64,000 nt of DNA from assembly GCA_033851265.1 (NCBI GenBank), contig JAWWOW010000003.1:62001-126000 (forward strand), read 5' to 3'. Shown here piece by piece: positions 52,187-60,931 of the stretch. Source of the stretch: JAWWOW01 sp033851265. Lineage in GTDB: Bacteria > Actinomycetota > Actinomycetes > JAWWOW01. A program made the translations under genes and the position numbers. The stretch's first letter is position 1; every line of letters begins with the position of its first letter. Below the pieces are notes generated by a model. The model was not told the DNA's origin, did no database searches, and worked only from the letters and a program-made list of their open reading frames with translations.

Positions 52187-53563
52187 ATGGACGAGCTCTT
52201 GCGCCGTACGACGGAAATCGCCGACGACTACCTCGCCGGGCTGCCGACTCGACGCGTCGGTGCACTGGCCGATGCGGCCAGTCTCACGAAGGCACTGGGC
52301 GGCGAGCTCCCGGAGCAGCCGACCGATCCGGTCACCGTTATCGATGAACTGGTCGCCGCGTGCGAACCCGGCCTCGTCGCCACGGCGGGTCCGCGCTACT
52401 TCGGTTTCGTGATCGGTGGTCATGTGCCGGCCTCGTTAGCAGCCGACTGGTTGACCGCCCTCTGGGATCAGAACGCCGGCTTGTACGCCGCCAGCCCCGC
52501 GGCCGCTGTCGTCGAAGATGTTGCTGCGGAGTGGGTGCTCGACCTGCTCGGTCTGCCGACGACAGCCAGCGTCGGTTTCGTCACCGGCGCGACGATGGCG
52601 AACTTCACTGCACTGGCCGCCGCGCGTCACGCCGTCCTCGCGCGCGCCGGGTGGGACGTCGAGACGGACGGCCTCATCGGTGCGCCGCCAGTGCGCATCG
52701 TCGCGGGCGCGGAACGACACGCGACCGTCGACGTCGCCGTGCGCTACCTCGGGTTTGGTACGTCGATCATCGAGCCCGTCGATGTCGATGACAACGGAGC
52801 GATGCGCGCCGACGCACTACGCGATGTCCTCGCGAACGGCGCCGACGGCCCGCTCATCGTTGTTGCACAGGCCGGCAACGTGAACACCGGCGCCATCGAC
52901 CCGATGACCGCGATCTGCCGCGCCACTCACGAGCACGGCGGCTGGGTGCACGTCGACGGAGCGTTCGGCTTGTGGGCGGCCGCGACGCCGACCTACCGCG
53001 AGCTCATCCGCGGTGTTGAGCAGGCGGACTCCTGGGCGACCGACGCCCACAAGTGGTTGAACGTGCCGTACGACAGCGGTCTAGCGATCATCGCTGATCC
53101 CGCTGCTCATCTGTCTGCGATGAGTGTCGCGGCCAGTTACCTGGTTGCTGGCGCGGCGGGAGAGCGGGACGCCTTCAACTACACACCGGAGAGCTCGCGT
53201 CGCGCCCGTGGGTTCTGCGTCTACGCGGCCCTTCGAGCCTTGGGCCGGTCCGGGGTGCGGGAACTCATCGACCGTTGCTGCACGCTGGCAACACGGTTCG
53301 CTGCCTCGCTCGCCGAACATCCGCGTATCGAGATCCTCAACGACGTCATGCTGAACCAAGTGCTGGTGCGATTCGGCGACTCCGATTACGTGACGCGTGA
53401 CGTCATCGCGCGTGTGCAGCAGGACGGCACCGCGTGGCTCGGTGGTACGACGTGGCGCGGTCGCGCCGCGATGCGTATCTCAGTGTCGAGCTGGTCAACG
53501 ACCGAGGACGACGTCGACCGGACGATCGCAGCGATTCTCGACTGCTATCACTCGATCGGCTAG
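52187..53563 (+). CDS. PLP-dependent decarboxylase (group II/aromatic amino acid type)
   Basis: A 458-residue fold-type I PLP enzyme. The Schiff-base Lys lies in SWATDAHKWLNVPYD near residue 287; HVDGAFGLWAA supplies the Asp that pairs with the cofactor N1. VTGATMANFTALAAARHAVL near residue 130 binds phosphate, and AGNVNTGAIDPM is typical. Relatives decarboxylate glutamate, aromatic amino acids or aspartate. ATG 52187 is chosen because it follows the operator and removes a low-complexity extension. Why an amino-acid decarboxylase shares this operator is unclear. Confidence 0.85.
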   Translation: MDELLRRTTEIADDYLAGLPTRRVGALADAASLTKALGGELPEQPTDPVTVIDELVAACEPGLVATAGPRYFGFVIGGHVPASLAADWLTALWDQNAGLYAASPAAAVVEDVAAEWVLDLLGLPTTASVGFVTGATMANFTALAAARHAVLARAGWDVETDGLIGAPPVRIVAGAERHATVDVAVRYLGFGTSIIEPVDVDDNGAMRADALRDVLANGADGPLIVVAQAGNVNTGAIDPMTAICRATHEHGGWVHVDGAFGLWAAATPTYRELIRGVEQADSWATDAHKWLNVPYDSGLAIIADPAAHLSAMSVAASYLVAGAAGERDAFNYTPESSRRARGFCVYAALRALGRSGVRELIDRCCTLATRFAASLAEHPRIEILNDVMLNQVLVRFGDSDYVTRDVIARVQQDGTAWLGGTTWRGRAAMRISVSSWSTTEDDVDRTIAAILDCYHSIG

Positions 53564-54966
53564 CGCTCATCGGCGGCAAGCCGGCGGCGATCAACCTTGT
53601 CCAGGGCGGTCAGCGGCATGACGTCGACGATGCGGAGCGCCTCGGGCAGCTTGTACGACGCGAGCCGCGGTGCCGCATGGCCGCGCAGCTCGTCGAGTGA
53701 TGGTGGTCGCGACGGGTCCTTCGCCACGAGGACGGCGACGCCGACCTCGCCCATGACGGGATCTGGTCGCGGCACAACCGCGACTTCAGCGACTCCCGGA
53801 TGGTCGATCAGCACGGTCTCTACCTCCGCGGGGTGCACGTTGTATCCGCCGCGGATGTAGACGTCGGACTTGCGGCCCGTCAGCCGCAAGCACCCGGACT
53901 CGTCGAGATAGCCGAGATCACCCGTGTAGAGCCAGCGCCCGCGCAACACCTGCGCGGTCAGCTTGTCGTTGCGCCAGTAGCCGGCCATGACGGACTCCGA
54001 CCGCAGGCAGATCTCGCCATCGCGGATCTCGACCTCGGTGCCCGGCCGTGGCCGACCGACCGTGTACAACGCTTCGTCGTCCGGTGCGTCGAGCTCCGTC
54101 AACGTGCCAAGACCACCGGACTCCGTCGACGAATACCGGATCGAGTACGCCGCACCGAAACGCTCGCGCGCCTCGCGGACAAACTCCGGTGGCGACGGTC
54201 CGCCACCGACGATCAGCGCCTTGACATGGGTGACGTCGTACGACGCGAAGACCGGCACCCGCATCAGTAGTGCGATCTGCGCTGCGACGCCACCGATCAC
54301 CGGAATCCCCTCGTCGCACACGAGTTGCAGCACGTCGGCTGCGCGCCAGCGCTCGAGGACGTGCATCCGCGCACCGCGTTGAAGGTGCCCGGGCAGCTTG
54401 GTCATGAAGCCGACATGGGGGAACGCCGCGGCGGCGACGATGGGGGTGCCACCACCCCACTCGCTGCCGACGTCCATCCGGGTGATCGCCTCGAGCTGGC
54501 GACCGCAGAACGTTGCTCCCCGCGGTGTCCCGCTCGTCCCCGAGGTGAAGATGACGACGACGGGACGATCCTCGTCGTACGACACAACCGGCGGCTCGTG
54601 TTCGTCGTCGCGCAGTCCGACCAGCAACACGGTTGCTTCGTGTCCGTCCGCAGCCTCCAGCACCAGGTCCGGGCGCAGCTCGTCGAGAATGGCCGCGCGT
54701 TCCGGCGGTGCAAGACGATGGCTCACGCCGGCAGTCACCGCGCCGAGTCGGGCGAGCGCGCAGTAGAGCACGACGTAGGCCAACCCGTTCGGCAACACCA
54801 GCGCGACGACGGTGCCCTCGCGCACGCCACGCCCAGCCAGACCAGCAGCAACCGACGACGTCAGCTCGTCGAGTTCGGCATACGACGTGGGCGTGCCGTC
54901 GGGCGCGACGAGGGCCGCAGCGCTGCCGAAGCGGCGTGCTGCCTCCCGCACCTGTGCGTCGAGCAT
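53560..54966 (-). CDS. AMP-forming acyl-CoA synthetase (FadD-like)
   Basis: A 468-residue, rather short ANL ligase. The ATP loop is VIFTSGTSGTPRGATF near residue 140; YSIRYSSTESGGLG, LYTGDLGYLDESGCLRLTGRKSDVYIRGGYNVHPAEVE and the C-terminal LTALDKVDRRRL follow, the last with the catalytic-Lys motif. It begins 18 bp from the divergent FadE gene and ends overlapping the PLP decarboxylase stop by 4 bp. It is a candidate for the missing HIP-CoA ligase (FadD3 function), but its sequence is not close to remembered FadD3, so no symbol is given. Confidence 0.85.
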   Translation of the reverse strand: MLDAQVREAARRFGSAAALVAPDGTPTSYAELDELTSSVAAGLAGRGVREGTVVALVLPNGLAYVVLYCALARLGAVTAGVSHRLAPPERAAILDELRPDLVLEAADGHEATVLLVGLRDDEHEPPVVSYDEDRPVVVIFTSGTSGTPRGATFCGRQLEAITRMDVGSEWGGGTPIVAAAAFPHVGFMTKLPGHLQRGARMHVLERWRAADVLQLVCDEGIPVIGGVAAQIALLMRVPVFASYDVTHVKALIVGGGPSPPEFVREARERFGAAYSIRYSSTESGGLGTLTELDAPDDEALYTVGRPRPGTEVEIRDGEICLRSESVMAGYWRNDKLTAQVLRGRWLYTGDLGYLDESGCLRLTGRKSDVYIRGGYNVHPAEVETVLIDHPGVAEVAVVPRPDPVMGEVGVAVLVAKDPSRPPSLDELRGHAAPRLASYKLPEALRIVDVMPLTALDKVDRRRLAADER

Positions 54967-54984
54967 GCGTCTATCTTCAACCGC

Positions 54985-55995
54985 GTGGACGAGCGCGACG
55001 AACTCAGGGCTGCCGTGCGCGGTCTCGTCGACCGGTTGGGGGGCACCACCGCGAGTCGTCGGGTGATGGAGAGCGAGTCGGGCTACGACGCCGAGCTCTG
55101 GTCGCGGCTCGCCGGCGAGCTGGGCCTGGCCGGGCTCGCTATCGCCGAGGAGTACGACGGCCAAGGCGCGACCTTCGTCGAGCTCGCGGTCGCCCTCGAA
55201 GAGCTCGGACGCGCGGTCGTGCCCGTGCCATTCCTGGCGTCGGCGGTGCTCGCCGCTGGCGCGGTCGGCTCCGACGCCGAGACGCTGAAGCGCATTGCCG
55301 CGGGAACGCCGGCTGCTCTCGCGACCGGCGGCAACGCCACCGCGACCACGGACAGCCGGATCACTGGCGAGTTCGGCCATGTCATCGACGGGGCAGCAGC
55401 AGAGGTCCTCGTCGTGGCGGCCGGTGATGACGTGTTCGTCGTTAGTGCAGACGCCGACGGCGTACAACGAGACCCACTGCCGACCCTGGACCAGACCCGT
55501 CGCCAGGCGCGGGTCCGGTTGGTCAACGCACCCGGGCGGCGCGTCGACGGAAGTGTGACTCGCGCACTCGACCTCGGTCGAGTCGCGCTCGCTGCTGAAT
55601 CCGTGGGCGGTGCGCGCTGGTGTCTCGAGGCGACCGTCGACTACGCGAAGACGCGAGAGCAGTTCGGTCGCCCCATCGGGTCATTCCAAGCGCTCAAGCA
55701 CCGGATGGCCGACATGCACGTGCTCGTCGAGACTGCCGCGGCGACCGCTGAGCACGCGGCGTGGGTGGCCGCGCACGATCCTGATCAGTTGCCCCTCGTG
55801 GCGGCGATGGCGAAGGCCTACTGCACGGATGCCTATGTGGAGCTAGCGCAGGAAACTATCCAGCTGCATGGCGGCATCGGCTTCACGTGGGAGCACGACG
55901 CGCACCTGCATCTGAAGCGTTCCTGGTCGTCGCGCTTGCTGCTTGGTGAACCACGCGAGCTGCGTGCCCGCGTTGCGGAGCTCGCGCAGATCTGA
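54985..55995 (+). CDS. Acyl-CoA dehydrogenase, small FadE type
   Basis: A 336-residue acyl-CoA dehydrogenase from a GTG at 54985: MDERDELRAAVRGLVDRLG, LAIAEEYDGQGATFVELAVALEELGRAVVPVP, KTREQFGRPIGSFQALKHRMAD and LHGGIGFTWEHDAHLHLKRSWSS. It lacks a long middle domain, like the second subunit of heteromeric steroid dehydrogenases, but no large-subunit gene is adjacent. The 18-bp gap to the divergent ligase leaves no room for standard leaders. FadE32/FadE33-type roles in late HIP degradation are possible. Confidence 0.84.
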   Translation: MDERDELRAAVRGLVDRLGGTTASRRVMESESGYDAELWSRLAGELGLAGLAIAEEYDGQGATFVELAVALEELGRAVVPVPFLASAVLAAGAVGSDAETLKRIAAGTPAALATGGNATATTDSRITGEFGHVIDGAAAEVLVVAAGDDVFVVSADADGVQRDPLPTLDQTRRQARVRLVNAPGRRVDGSVTRALDLGRVALAAESVGGARWCLEATVDYAKTREQFGRPIGSFQALKHRMADMHVLVETAAATAEHAAWVAAHDPDQLPLVAAMAKAYCTDAYVELAQETIQLHGGIGFTWEHDAHLHLKRSWSSRLLLGEPRELRARVAELAQI

Positions 55996-55997
55996 CG

Positions 55998-56669
55998 CTA
56001 GGACGGCGGCTTGCGGTTGGTCACGCCCCAGAACACCAGATTGGTCAGCGCGTTGCGCAGGTCCTTGACGTGGATGTCCCACGACTCGAATCCGGCCTGA
56101 TGTGCGGACGTGTGCGCAAGCATCGCCACGAGTGCGCCAGCGGTGGCACCGGCCTCACCGCTGTCGCTCTTGCGCACTGACTCGATGACTTCGGCCAGCG
56201 CAACGGTCACTGAGTTAAGCATCTGCACGCGCATGACGTGGAAGCGCGCATCGCCTTCGAGTGACGCGAGGTCGAGCACACGGAGCAACGCCTGATGCTG
56301 CTCCCAGAACCGGAGGAAGCCATCGACGACACCGCTGGCGGTTTCGTAGGCGTCACCACCGCGCCACGACCCGTCGGTCACGCACGCACGCAGCCGCGCG
56401 CCTTCGTCAACCATCTGCTCGGCGATCGCCAACACTGCGGTCTCGATGTCGGGGAAGTATTGGTAGAACGTCGCTGGCGACGTACCGGCCTCGCGGGTGA
56501 CGTCGGTGACCTTCAAGTCGCGGAACGACGATGTCGCGAGCATCCCCTCGAGGCATTCGAGCAGCCGCGTGCGCGTCGCACGTCCGCGCCGCCCCGGGAT
56601 CCGACCATCGGCAGCCCGAAGGTCTTCGGCAACCACGTCAGCTCCACCCACGTCCGGGATGCTAGTCAT
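55998..56669 (-). CDS. TetR-family regulator, candidate repressor of the CTGACG/CGTCAG regulon
   Basis: A 223-residue TetR protein. Basic residues (PGRRGRATRTRLLECLEGML) precede a helix-turn-helix (FRDLKVTDVTREAGTSPATFYQYFPDIETAVLAIAEQM, about residues 55-92). The ligand domain includes LRVLDLASLEGDARFHVMRVQMLNSV. ATG 56669 overlaps the SDR stop by 4 bp, so it is co-transcribed with the SDR whose promoter has the recurrent palindrome. It is not KstR2 as remembered from mycobacteria. Its place inside the HIP cluster and the shared operator make self-regulation likely; direct evidence is lacking. Confidence 0.85.
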   Translation of the reverse strand: MTSIPDVGGADVVAEDLRAADGRIPGRRGRATRTRLLECLEGMLATSSFRDLKVTDVTREAGTSPATFYQYFPDIETAVLAIAEQMVDEGARLRACVTDGSWRGGDAYETASGVVDGFLRFWEQHQALLRVLDLASLEGDARFHVMRVQMLNSVTVALAEVIESVRKSDSGEAGATAGALVAMLAHTSAHQAGFESWDIHVKDLRNALTNLVFWGVTNRKPPS

Positions 56670-57457
56670 CGACTGTTTCCCCCCGTTATGCCCCGCGCGG
56701 CCCGGAGAAACGCAGGCCATTCCCCACCACCGTGCAGGGTCAGCTCGGCTCCGGTGACGTACGACGCGAGAGGGGAAGCCAGCCACAGACAGGCCTGCCC
56801 GACGTCCTCTGGCTCAGCCAGCCTGCCCAACGGGACCGTTGCGGCCACGGCGGCGAGGCCCTGCTCGTCGCCGTAGTGCAACTCGCTCTGCTCGGTGCGC
56901 ACCATGCCGGCGACGACGAGGTTGACCCGCACCTTGGGCGCCCATTCCACGGCGAGGGTGCGCGTGAGGTTGGCGAGCCCGGCCTTGGCTGCGCCGTACG
57001 CCGCCGTGCCCGGGGACGGTCGCGCACCACTGACGCTGCCGACGTTGATGATGACGCCGCCGTCGTCCTGCTTCTGCATCACAGCGTTCGCCGCTTGCGC
57101 GACATAGAAAGGCGCGAGCAGGTTGAGGGCCACGATCTTCTCGACGAAGCGCGGTGATGAGTCCGCGGCGTCGGCGTGCGGGCTACCGCCGGCATTGTTG
57201 ATGACCACGTCGAGTCGCCCATGCTGTTCGACAACCGCATCGATGACCTGTTGCACGGCATCGGCGTCGCGCACATCGGCAGCGACGTACGTCGCCGTTG
57301 TGTCACCGACGCTGGGCATGGACTCCGGCTCGCTGCGCGAGGTAACCACGACATGCGCACCGGCGGAGAGGAACGTCGTACTGATGCCACGACCGACGCC
57401 CTTGCCACCACCGGTGACGAGGACGACCCGGCCGGCCAAGTCGACGCTCGTAGCCAT
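56666..57457 (-). CDS. SDR of the HIP cluster (Rv3549c-like position)
   Basis: A 263-residue classical SDR starting MATSVDLAGRVVLVTGGGKGVGRG. VINNAGGSPHADAADSSPRFVEKIVALNL is distinctive, the catalytic region is NVGSVSGARPSPGTAAYGAAKAGLANL, and the C-terminus VTGAELTLHGGGEWPAFL is slightly unusual. It is divergent from echA20 with a 48-bp gap, as Rv3549c is divergent from Rv3550 (echA20) in M. tuberculosis. Probably a dehydrogenase of steroid C/D-ring degradation. Confidence 0.82.
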   Translation of the reverse strand: MATSVDLAGRVVLVTGGGKGVGRGISTTFLSAGAHVVVTSRSEPESMPSVGDTTATYVAADVRDADAVQQVIDAVVEQHGRLDVVINNAGGSPHADAADSSPRFVEKIVALNLLAPFYVAQAANAVMQKQDDGGVIINVGSVSGARPSPGTAAYGAAKAGLANLTRTLAVEWAPKVRVNLVVAGMVRTEQSELHYGDEQGLAAVAATVPLGRLAEPEDVGQACLWLASPLASYVTGAELTLHGGGEWPAFLRAARGITGGNSR

Positions 57458-57477
57458 GTGCCCTATGGTGACAGAGA

Positions 57478-57494
57478 TCTGACTGCCAATCAGA
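57478..57494. promoter_or_regulatory. Degenerate CTGACT-N3-AATCAG operator between SDR-tetR and echA20
   Basis: TCTGACTGCCAATCAGA is an imperfect copy of the recurrent palindrome with one arm mismatch. It lies in the 48-bp gap, 22-36 nt before the ATG at 57457 and 13-27 nt before the ATG at 57506. The first spacing is the same as at the better sites. It would let the TetR product control its own operon and the HIP operon. Confidence 0.55.
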
Positions 57495-57505
57495 AACGGC
57501 GGCTC

Positions 57506-58261
57506 ATGGCGATTACTTCGGCGGTTCGCGACGGCGTCGCGGAGGTCGTCGTCGACGTGCCTCCGGTCAATGCGCTGACCGTCGCGGGTTGGTTCGAGCT
57601 CGCTGAAGCGGTGCGTTCGGCCGGTGCGAATCCTGAGGTACGCGCGGTGATCCTGGCTGCAGAGGGCAAGGGATTCAACGCAGGCGTTGACATCAAGGAG
57701 ATGCAGGCGACCGAGGGTTTCGACGCTCTGGTCGGCGCCAACCGTGGCTGCTACGCGGCCTTTGCAGCCGTCTACGACTGCGAAGTGCCAGTGATTGCAG
57801 CTGTGCAGGGCTTCTGCCTCGGCGGCGGAATCGGGTTGGCCGGCAACGCCGACATCATCGTGGCCTCCGACGATGCAACGTTCGGGCTGCCCGAGGTGAA
57901 GCAGGGGGCGCTCGGGGCGGCGACGCACCTGTCTCGCTTGGTGCCGCAGCATCGGATGCGGGCGATGATGTACACCACTGAGCGGGCGACTGCGCAGGAG
58001 CTGCATGCCTACGGCTCCGTGCTGCGCGTCGTACCCCGTGACCAGTTGCGGGCGACCGCACGCGAGGTCGCTGCCCAGATTGCTGAGGTCGACGGGCGCG
58101 TCATCCGCGCTGCGAAGGAGTCCCTGAACGGCATCGACCCGGTCGACGTCAAGCGGTCCTATCGCTTCGAGCAGGGCTTCACCTTCGAGCTCAACCTGAC
58201 CGGCGTCTCCGACGAGTCGCGCGACGCGTTCGTCGAGAAACGTGACCAGTGGGCTGAGTAG
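57506..58261 (+). CDS. echA20: HIP-pathway crotonase EchA20 (ring-opening hydrolase)
   Basis: A 251-residue crotonase. VPPVNALTVAGWFELAEAV, GKGFNAGVDIKEMQATEGF, ANRGCYAAFAAVYDCEVPVIAAV, FCLGGGIGLAGNADIIVAS, GLPEVKQGALGAATHLSRLVPQH and YRFEQGFTFELNL match remembered M. tuberculosis EchA20. EchA20 hydrolytically opens the last steroid ring (D ring) of the HIP-derived CoA thioester. It starts the echA20-ipdA-ipdB-ipdC operon, in the same order as Rv3550-Rv3553. Confidence 0.9.
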   Translation: MAITSAVRDGVAEVVVDVPPVNALTVAGWFELAEAVRSAGANPEVRAVILAAEGKGFNAGVDIKEMQATEGFDALVGANRGCYAAFAAVYDCEVPVIAAVQGFCLGGGIGLAGNADIIVASDDATFGLPEVKQGALGAATHLSRLVPQHRMRAMMYTTERATAQELHAYGSVLRVVPRDQLRATAREVAAQIAEVDGRVIRAAKESLNGIDPVDVKRSYRFEQGFTFELNLTGVSDESRDAFVEKRDQWAE

Positions 58262-59109
58262 TGGGCGATAAACGGGTCACGGTCGACGAGATCGTCGGCG
58301 AGCTGCGCGATGGCATGACGATCGGCATCGGCGGGTGGGGCTCGCGTCGCAAGCCGATGGCTGTTGTGCGCGCGATGCTGCGTTCACCGGTTCGCGACCT
58401 GACCGTTGTGTCGTACGGCGGGCCGGACGTCGGCCTGCTGTGTGCCGCGGGCAAGGTGCGCAGGGTGGTCTTTGCGTTTGTCTCTCTCGACTCGATCGCG
58501 CTGGAGCCGCATTTTCGCAACGCTCGTCAGGCTGGCACGATCGAGTCGCTCGAGCTGGACGAGGGCATGTTCTTGCTCGGGTTGCAGGCGGCGGCGTGGC
58601 GGGTGCCGTTCCTGCCCACCCGCGTCGGCCTCGGCTCCGACGTCGTGGAGCGCCAGGACGAGATCCGCACCGTGCGTTCGCCGTACGACGACGCAGAAGA
58701 ACTCGTCGCGATGCCGGCGTTGCCGCTCGATGTCGCGCTGGTCCATCAGAACCGCGCGGACGCCAGCGGCAACGCGCAGTTCCTCGGCCCGGACCTCTAC
58801 TTCGACGACCTCATGTGCCAGGCCGCCGAGCGGTCCTTCGTGACGTGCGAGCGGATCGTCGACACCGGCGACCTGCTGAAGGAAGGCTCGCACCACACGT
58901 TGCGGATCAGCAGACTCTGGACCGACGGCGTCGCCGAGACGCCTAACGGCGCGCACTTCACGTCGTGCGTTCCGGACTACGAACGCGATGAGGCATTCCA
59001 GAAGGAGTACGCCGCTTCCGCAGCCTCGCCCGAGGCGTGGGCGGCGTGGCACGCTGAGTGGATCGACATCTCTGAAGATGACTATCAGCGCAAGGTGAGT
59101 GGCCGATGA
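58261..59109 (+). CDS. ipdA: IpdA, alpha subunit of the COCHEA-CoA ring hydrolase
   Basis: A 282-residue CoA-transferase-fold protein. GMTIGIGGWGSRRKPMAVVRA, VVSYGGPDVGLLCAAGKV, LDEGMFLLGLQAAAWR (Glu101 in LDEG), FLPTRVGLGS, GNAQFLGPDLYFDDL and AHFTSCVPDYERDE parallel M. tuberculosis IpdA. IpdAB belongs to the class I CoA-transferase family but hydrolytically opens the C ring of COCHEA-CoA. GTG start sharing one base with the echA20 stop; overlaps ipdB by 4 bp. Confidence 0.92.
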   Translation: MGDKRVTVDEIVGELRDGMTIGIGGWGSRRKPMAVVRAMLRSPVRDLTVVSYGGPDVGLLCAAGKVRRVVFAFVSLDSIALEPHFRNARQAGTIESLELDEGMFLLGLQAAAWRVPFLPTRVGLGSDVVERQDEIRTVRSPYDDAEELVAMPALPLDVALVHQNRADASGNAQFLGPDLYFDDLMCQAAERSFVTCERIVDTGDLLKEGSHHTLRISRLWTDGVAETPNGAHFTSCVPDYERDEAFQKEYAASAASPEAWAAWHAEWIDISEDDYQRKVSGR

Positions 59110-59852
59110 CCACGGCGGTCGACGTCACGCGCGCCGAAGTGTGCTGCGTCGCTGTTGCCGAGTGCTTCCGCGGCGACGGCGAGATTGTGGCCAACCCGAT
59201 CGGGACGATCCCGCGCATCGGTGGTCTGCTGGCGCGTTTGTCGTTCGAGCCCGACCTGGTCATGACCGACGGCGAGGCCATGCTCACCGACGCGGATGGT
59301 CAGGTGGAGGCCTGGAACCCGTACCGCGCGATGTTCGATGTCGTCTGGTCCGGCCGGCGGCACGTGATGATGGGTGGCTCGCAGCTCGACCCGTATGGCA
59401 ACCACAACTTCGCCGCGATCGGCGACATGAAGAAGCCGAAAGCGCAGTTGCTCGGGTTTCGCGGTGCGCCGGGAAACACCGTCAACAACGTCACGTCCTA
59501 CTGGGTGCCCCAGCACGGGCCGCGTGTCTTCGTGGAGAAGGTCGACGTTGTCACGGGTGTCGGTTATGACCGGGCGGTCGCCGCTGGTCCCGCGGCGACG
59601 CGCTACCACTCGCTGCGTCACGTGGTAACCAACCTCTGTGTGCTCGACTTCGATCCCGACAGCTCGCGGATGCGGCTCCGGTCCGTGCATCCGGGCGTCT
59701 CGGTCGGCGACGTCGTCGCAGCCACCGGGTTCGAGCTCGTCGTACCCAACGACGTGCTCGAGTCGCGGCTGCCAACCGACGAAGAAGCCCGACTGATCCG
59801 GGAGGTCCTCGACCCGAAGGGTGCCCGCGAAAAGGAAGTACCCAACCCGTGA
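59106..59852 (+). CDS. ipdB: IpdB, beta subunit of the COCHEA-CoA ring hydrolase
   Basis: A 248-residue CoA-transferase-fold protein: FRGDGEIVANPIGTIPRIGG, MTDGEAML, PYRAMFDVVWSGRRHVMMGGSQLD, GNHNFAAIGD, GAPGNTVNNVTSYWVPQH and VVTNLCVLDFD. This is the IpdB pattern; the SENG-type catalytic Glu motif of true CoA-transferases is absent. Forms a complex with IpdA. It overlaps ipdC by 4 bp (GTGA). Confidence 0.92.
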   Translation: MTTAVDVTRAEVCCVAVAECFRGDGEIVANPIGTIPRIGGLLARLSFEPDLVMTDGEAMLTDADGQVEAWNPYRAMFDVVWSGRRHVMMGGSQLDPYGNHNFAAIGDMKKPKAQLLGFRGAPGNTVNNVTSYWVPQHGPRVFVEKVDVVTGVGYDRAVAAGPAATRYHSLRHVVTNLCVLDFDPDSSRMRLRSVHPGVSVGDVVAATGFELVVPNDVLESRLPTDEEARLIREVLDPKGAREKEVPNP

Positions 59853-60931
59853 CTCGTCCGGAGCCGCATCCGGCACCGACAACGCGGTTCACGGAGTTGA
59901 TCGGCGTTCGCTATCCGATCGTGCAGACGGGCATGGGTTGGGTCGCGACACCACAGCTGGCTGCGGCGACCTCTGCCGCGGGTGGGCTCGGCATCCTGGC
60001 AGCGGCGACGATGACCTACGACGAGCTCGAGCGCGCGATCAAAGACGTGCGCGAGCGCACCGATGCGCCGTTCGGCGTCAACATGCGAGCCGATCAGCCT
60101 GATGTCGGCGATCGCGTCGACCTGCTCATCCGGGAAAGCGTGCGTGTCGCGTCGTTTGCGATGGCGCCGAAGCAGGACCTCATCAAGCGCCTGCAGGACG
60201 GCGGGGTCATCGTCATGCCATCCATCGGCGCGAAACGGCATGCCGAGAAGGTCGCGGAGTGGGGCGTCGACGCAGTGCTGGTGCAGGGCGGCGAGGGCGG
60301 CGGACACACCGGCGCCGTGCCGACATCGCTGTTGCTCCCGCAGGTCGTCGACGCCGTCGATGTGCCGGTCGTCGCGGCCGGCGGTTTCTTCGACGGGCGC
60401 GGCCTGGTGGCGGCGCTCGCCTACGGCGCCGCGGGCATCGCGATGGGCACGCGCTTCCTGTTGACCAGTGACAGCCCGGTGCCGCAACGCGTCAAGGACT
60501 TCTATCTGTCCAAGGCGGTGACGGACACCGTCGTGACGAGGCAGGTCGACGGCGTACCTCATCGGGTCCTGCGCACCGCGCTCGTCGACCGGCTCGAGCA
60601 GGGCCACGCACCAGGCCGTTTCCTCGGCGCGGCACGCAATGCGCTGCGCTTCCAGAAGCTGTCGGGTACGCCGATGCGCGACATGGTCCGCGAAGGTCTC
60701 GCGATGCGGAAAACGCAGGAGCTGTCCTACAGCCAGGTGCTGATGGCCGCGAACACCCCGATGCTGCTGCGCGCTGCGATGGTCGACGGCCAGGTGGACC
60801 TCGGCGTCATGGCGAGCGGCCAGGTTGTCGGCGTACTCGATGACCTGCCGTCGTGCGCCGACCTCATCAACCGCATCGTCACCCAGGCCAACGACGTGCT
60901 GGCCCGCCTCACCGGGTATGGTTCAATCTGA
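59849..60931 (+). CDS. ipdC: IpdC, flavin-dependent HIP-CoA hydroxylase (nitronate monooxygenase fold)
   Basis: A 360-residue TIM-barrel flavoprotein of the nitronate-monooxygenase family: YPIVQTGMGWVATPQLAAATSAAGGLGILAAATM, DAVLVQGGEGGGHTGAVPTSLLLPQVVDAV, VPVVAAGGFFDGRGLVAALAYGAAGIAMGTRF. The order after ipdB and the sequence fit Rv3553/IpdC, which acts on the 5-oxo HIP-CoA intermediate. GTG start. Its TGA stop (60929-60931) lies inside the operator of the next operon. Confidence 0.87.
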   Translation: MTRPEPHPAPTTRFTELIGVRYPIVQTGMGWVATPQLAAATSAAGGLGILAAATMTYDELERAIKDVRERTDAPFGVNMRADQPDVGDRVDLLIRESVRVASFAMAPKQDLIKRLQDGGVIVMPSIGAKRHAEKVAEWGVDAVLVQGGEGGGHTGAVPTSLLLPQVVDAVDVPVVAAGGFFDGRGLVAALAYGAAGIAMGTRFLLTSDSPVPQRVKDFYLSKAVTDTVVTRQVDGVPHRVLRTALVDRLEQGHAPGRFLGAARNALRFQKLSGTPMRDMVREGLAMRKTQELSYSQVLMAANTPMLLRAAMVDGQVDLGVMASGQVVGVLDDLPSCADLINRIVTQANDVLARLTGYGSI

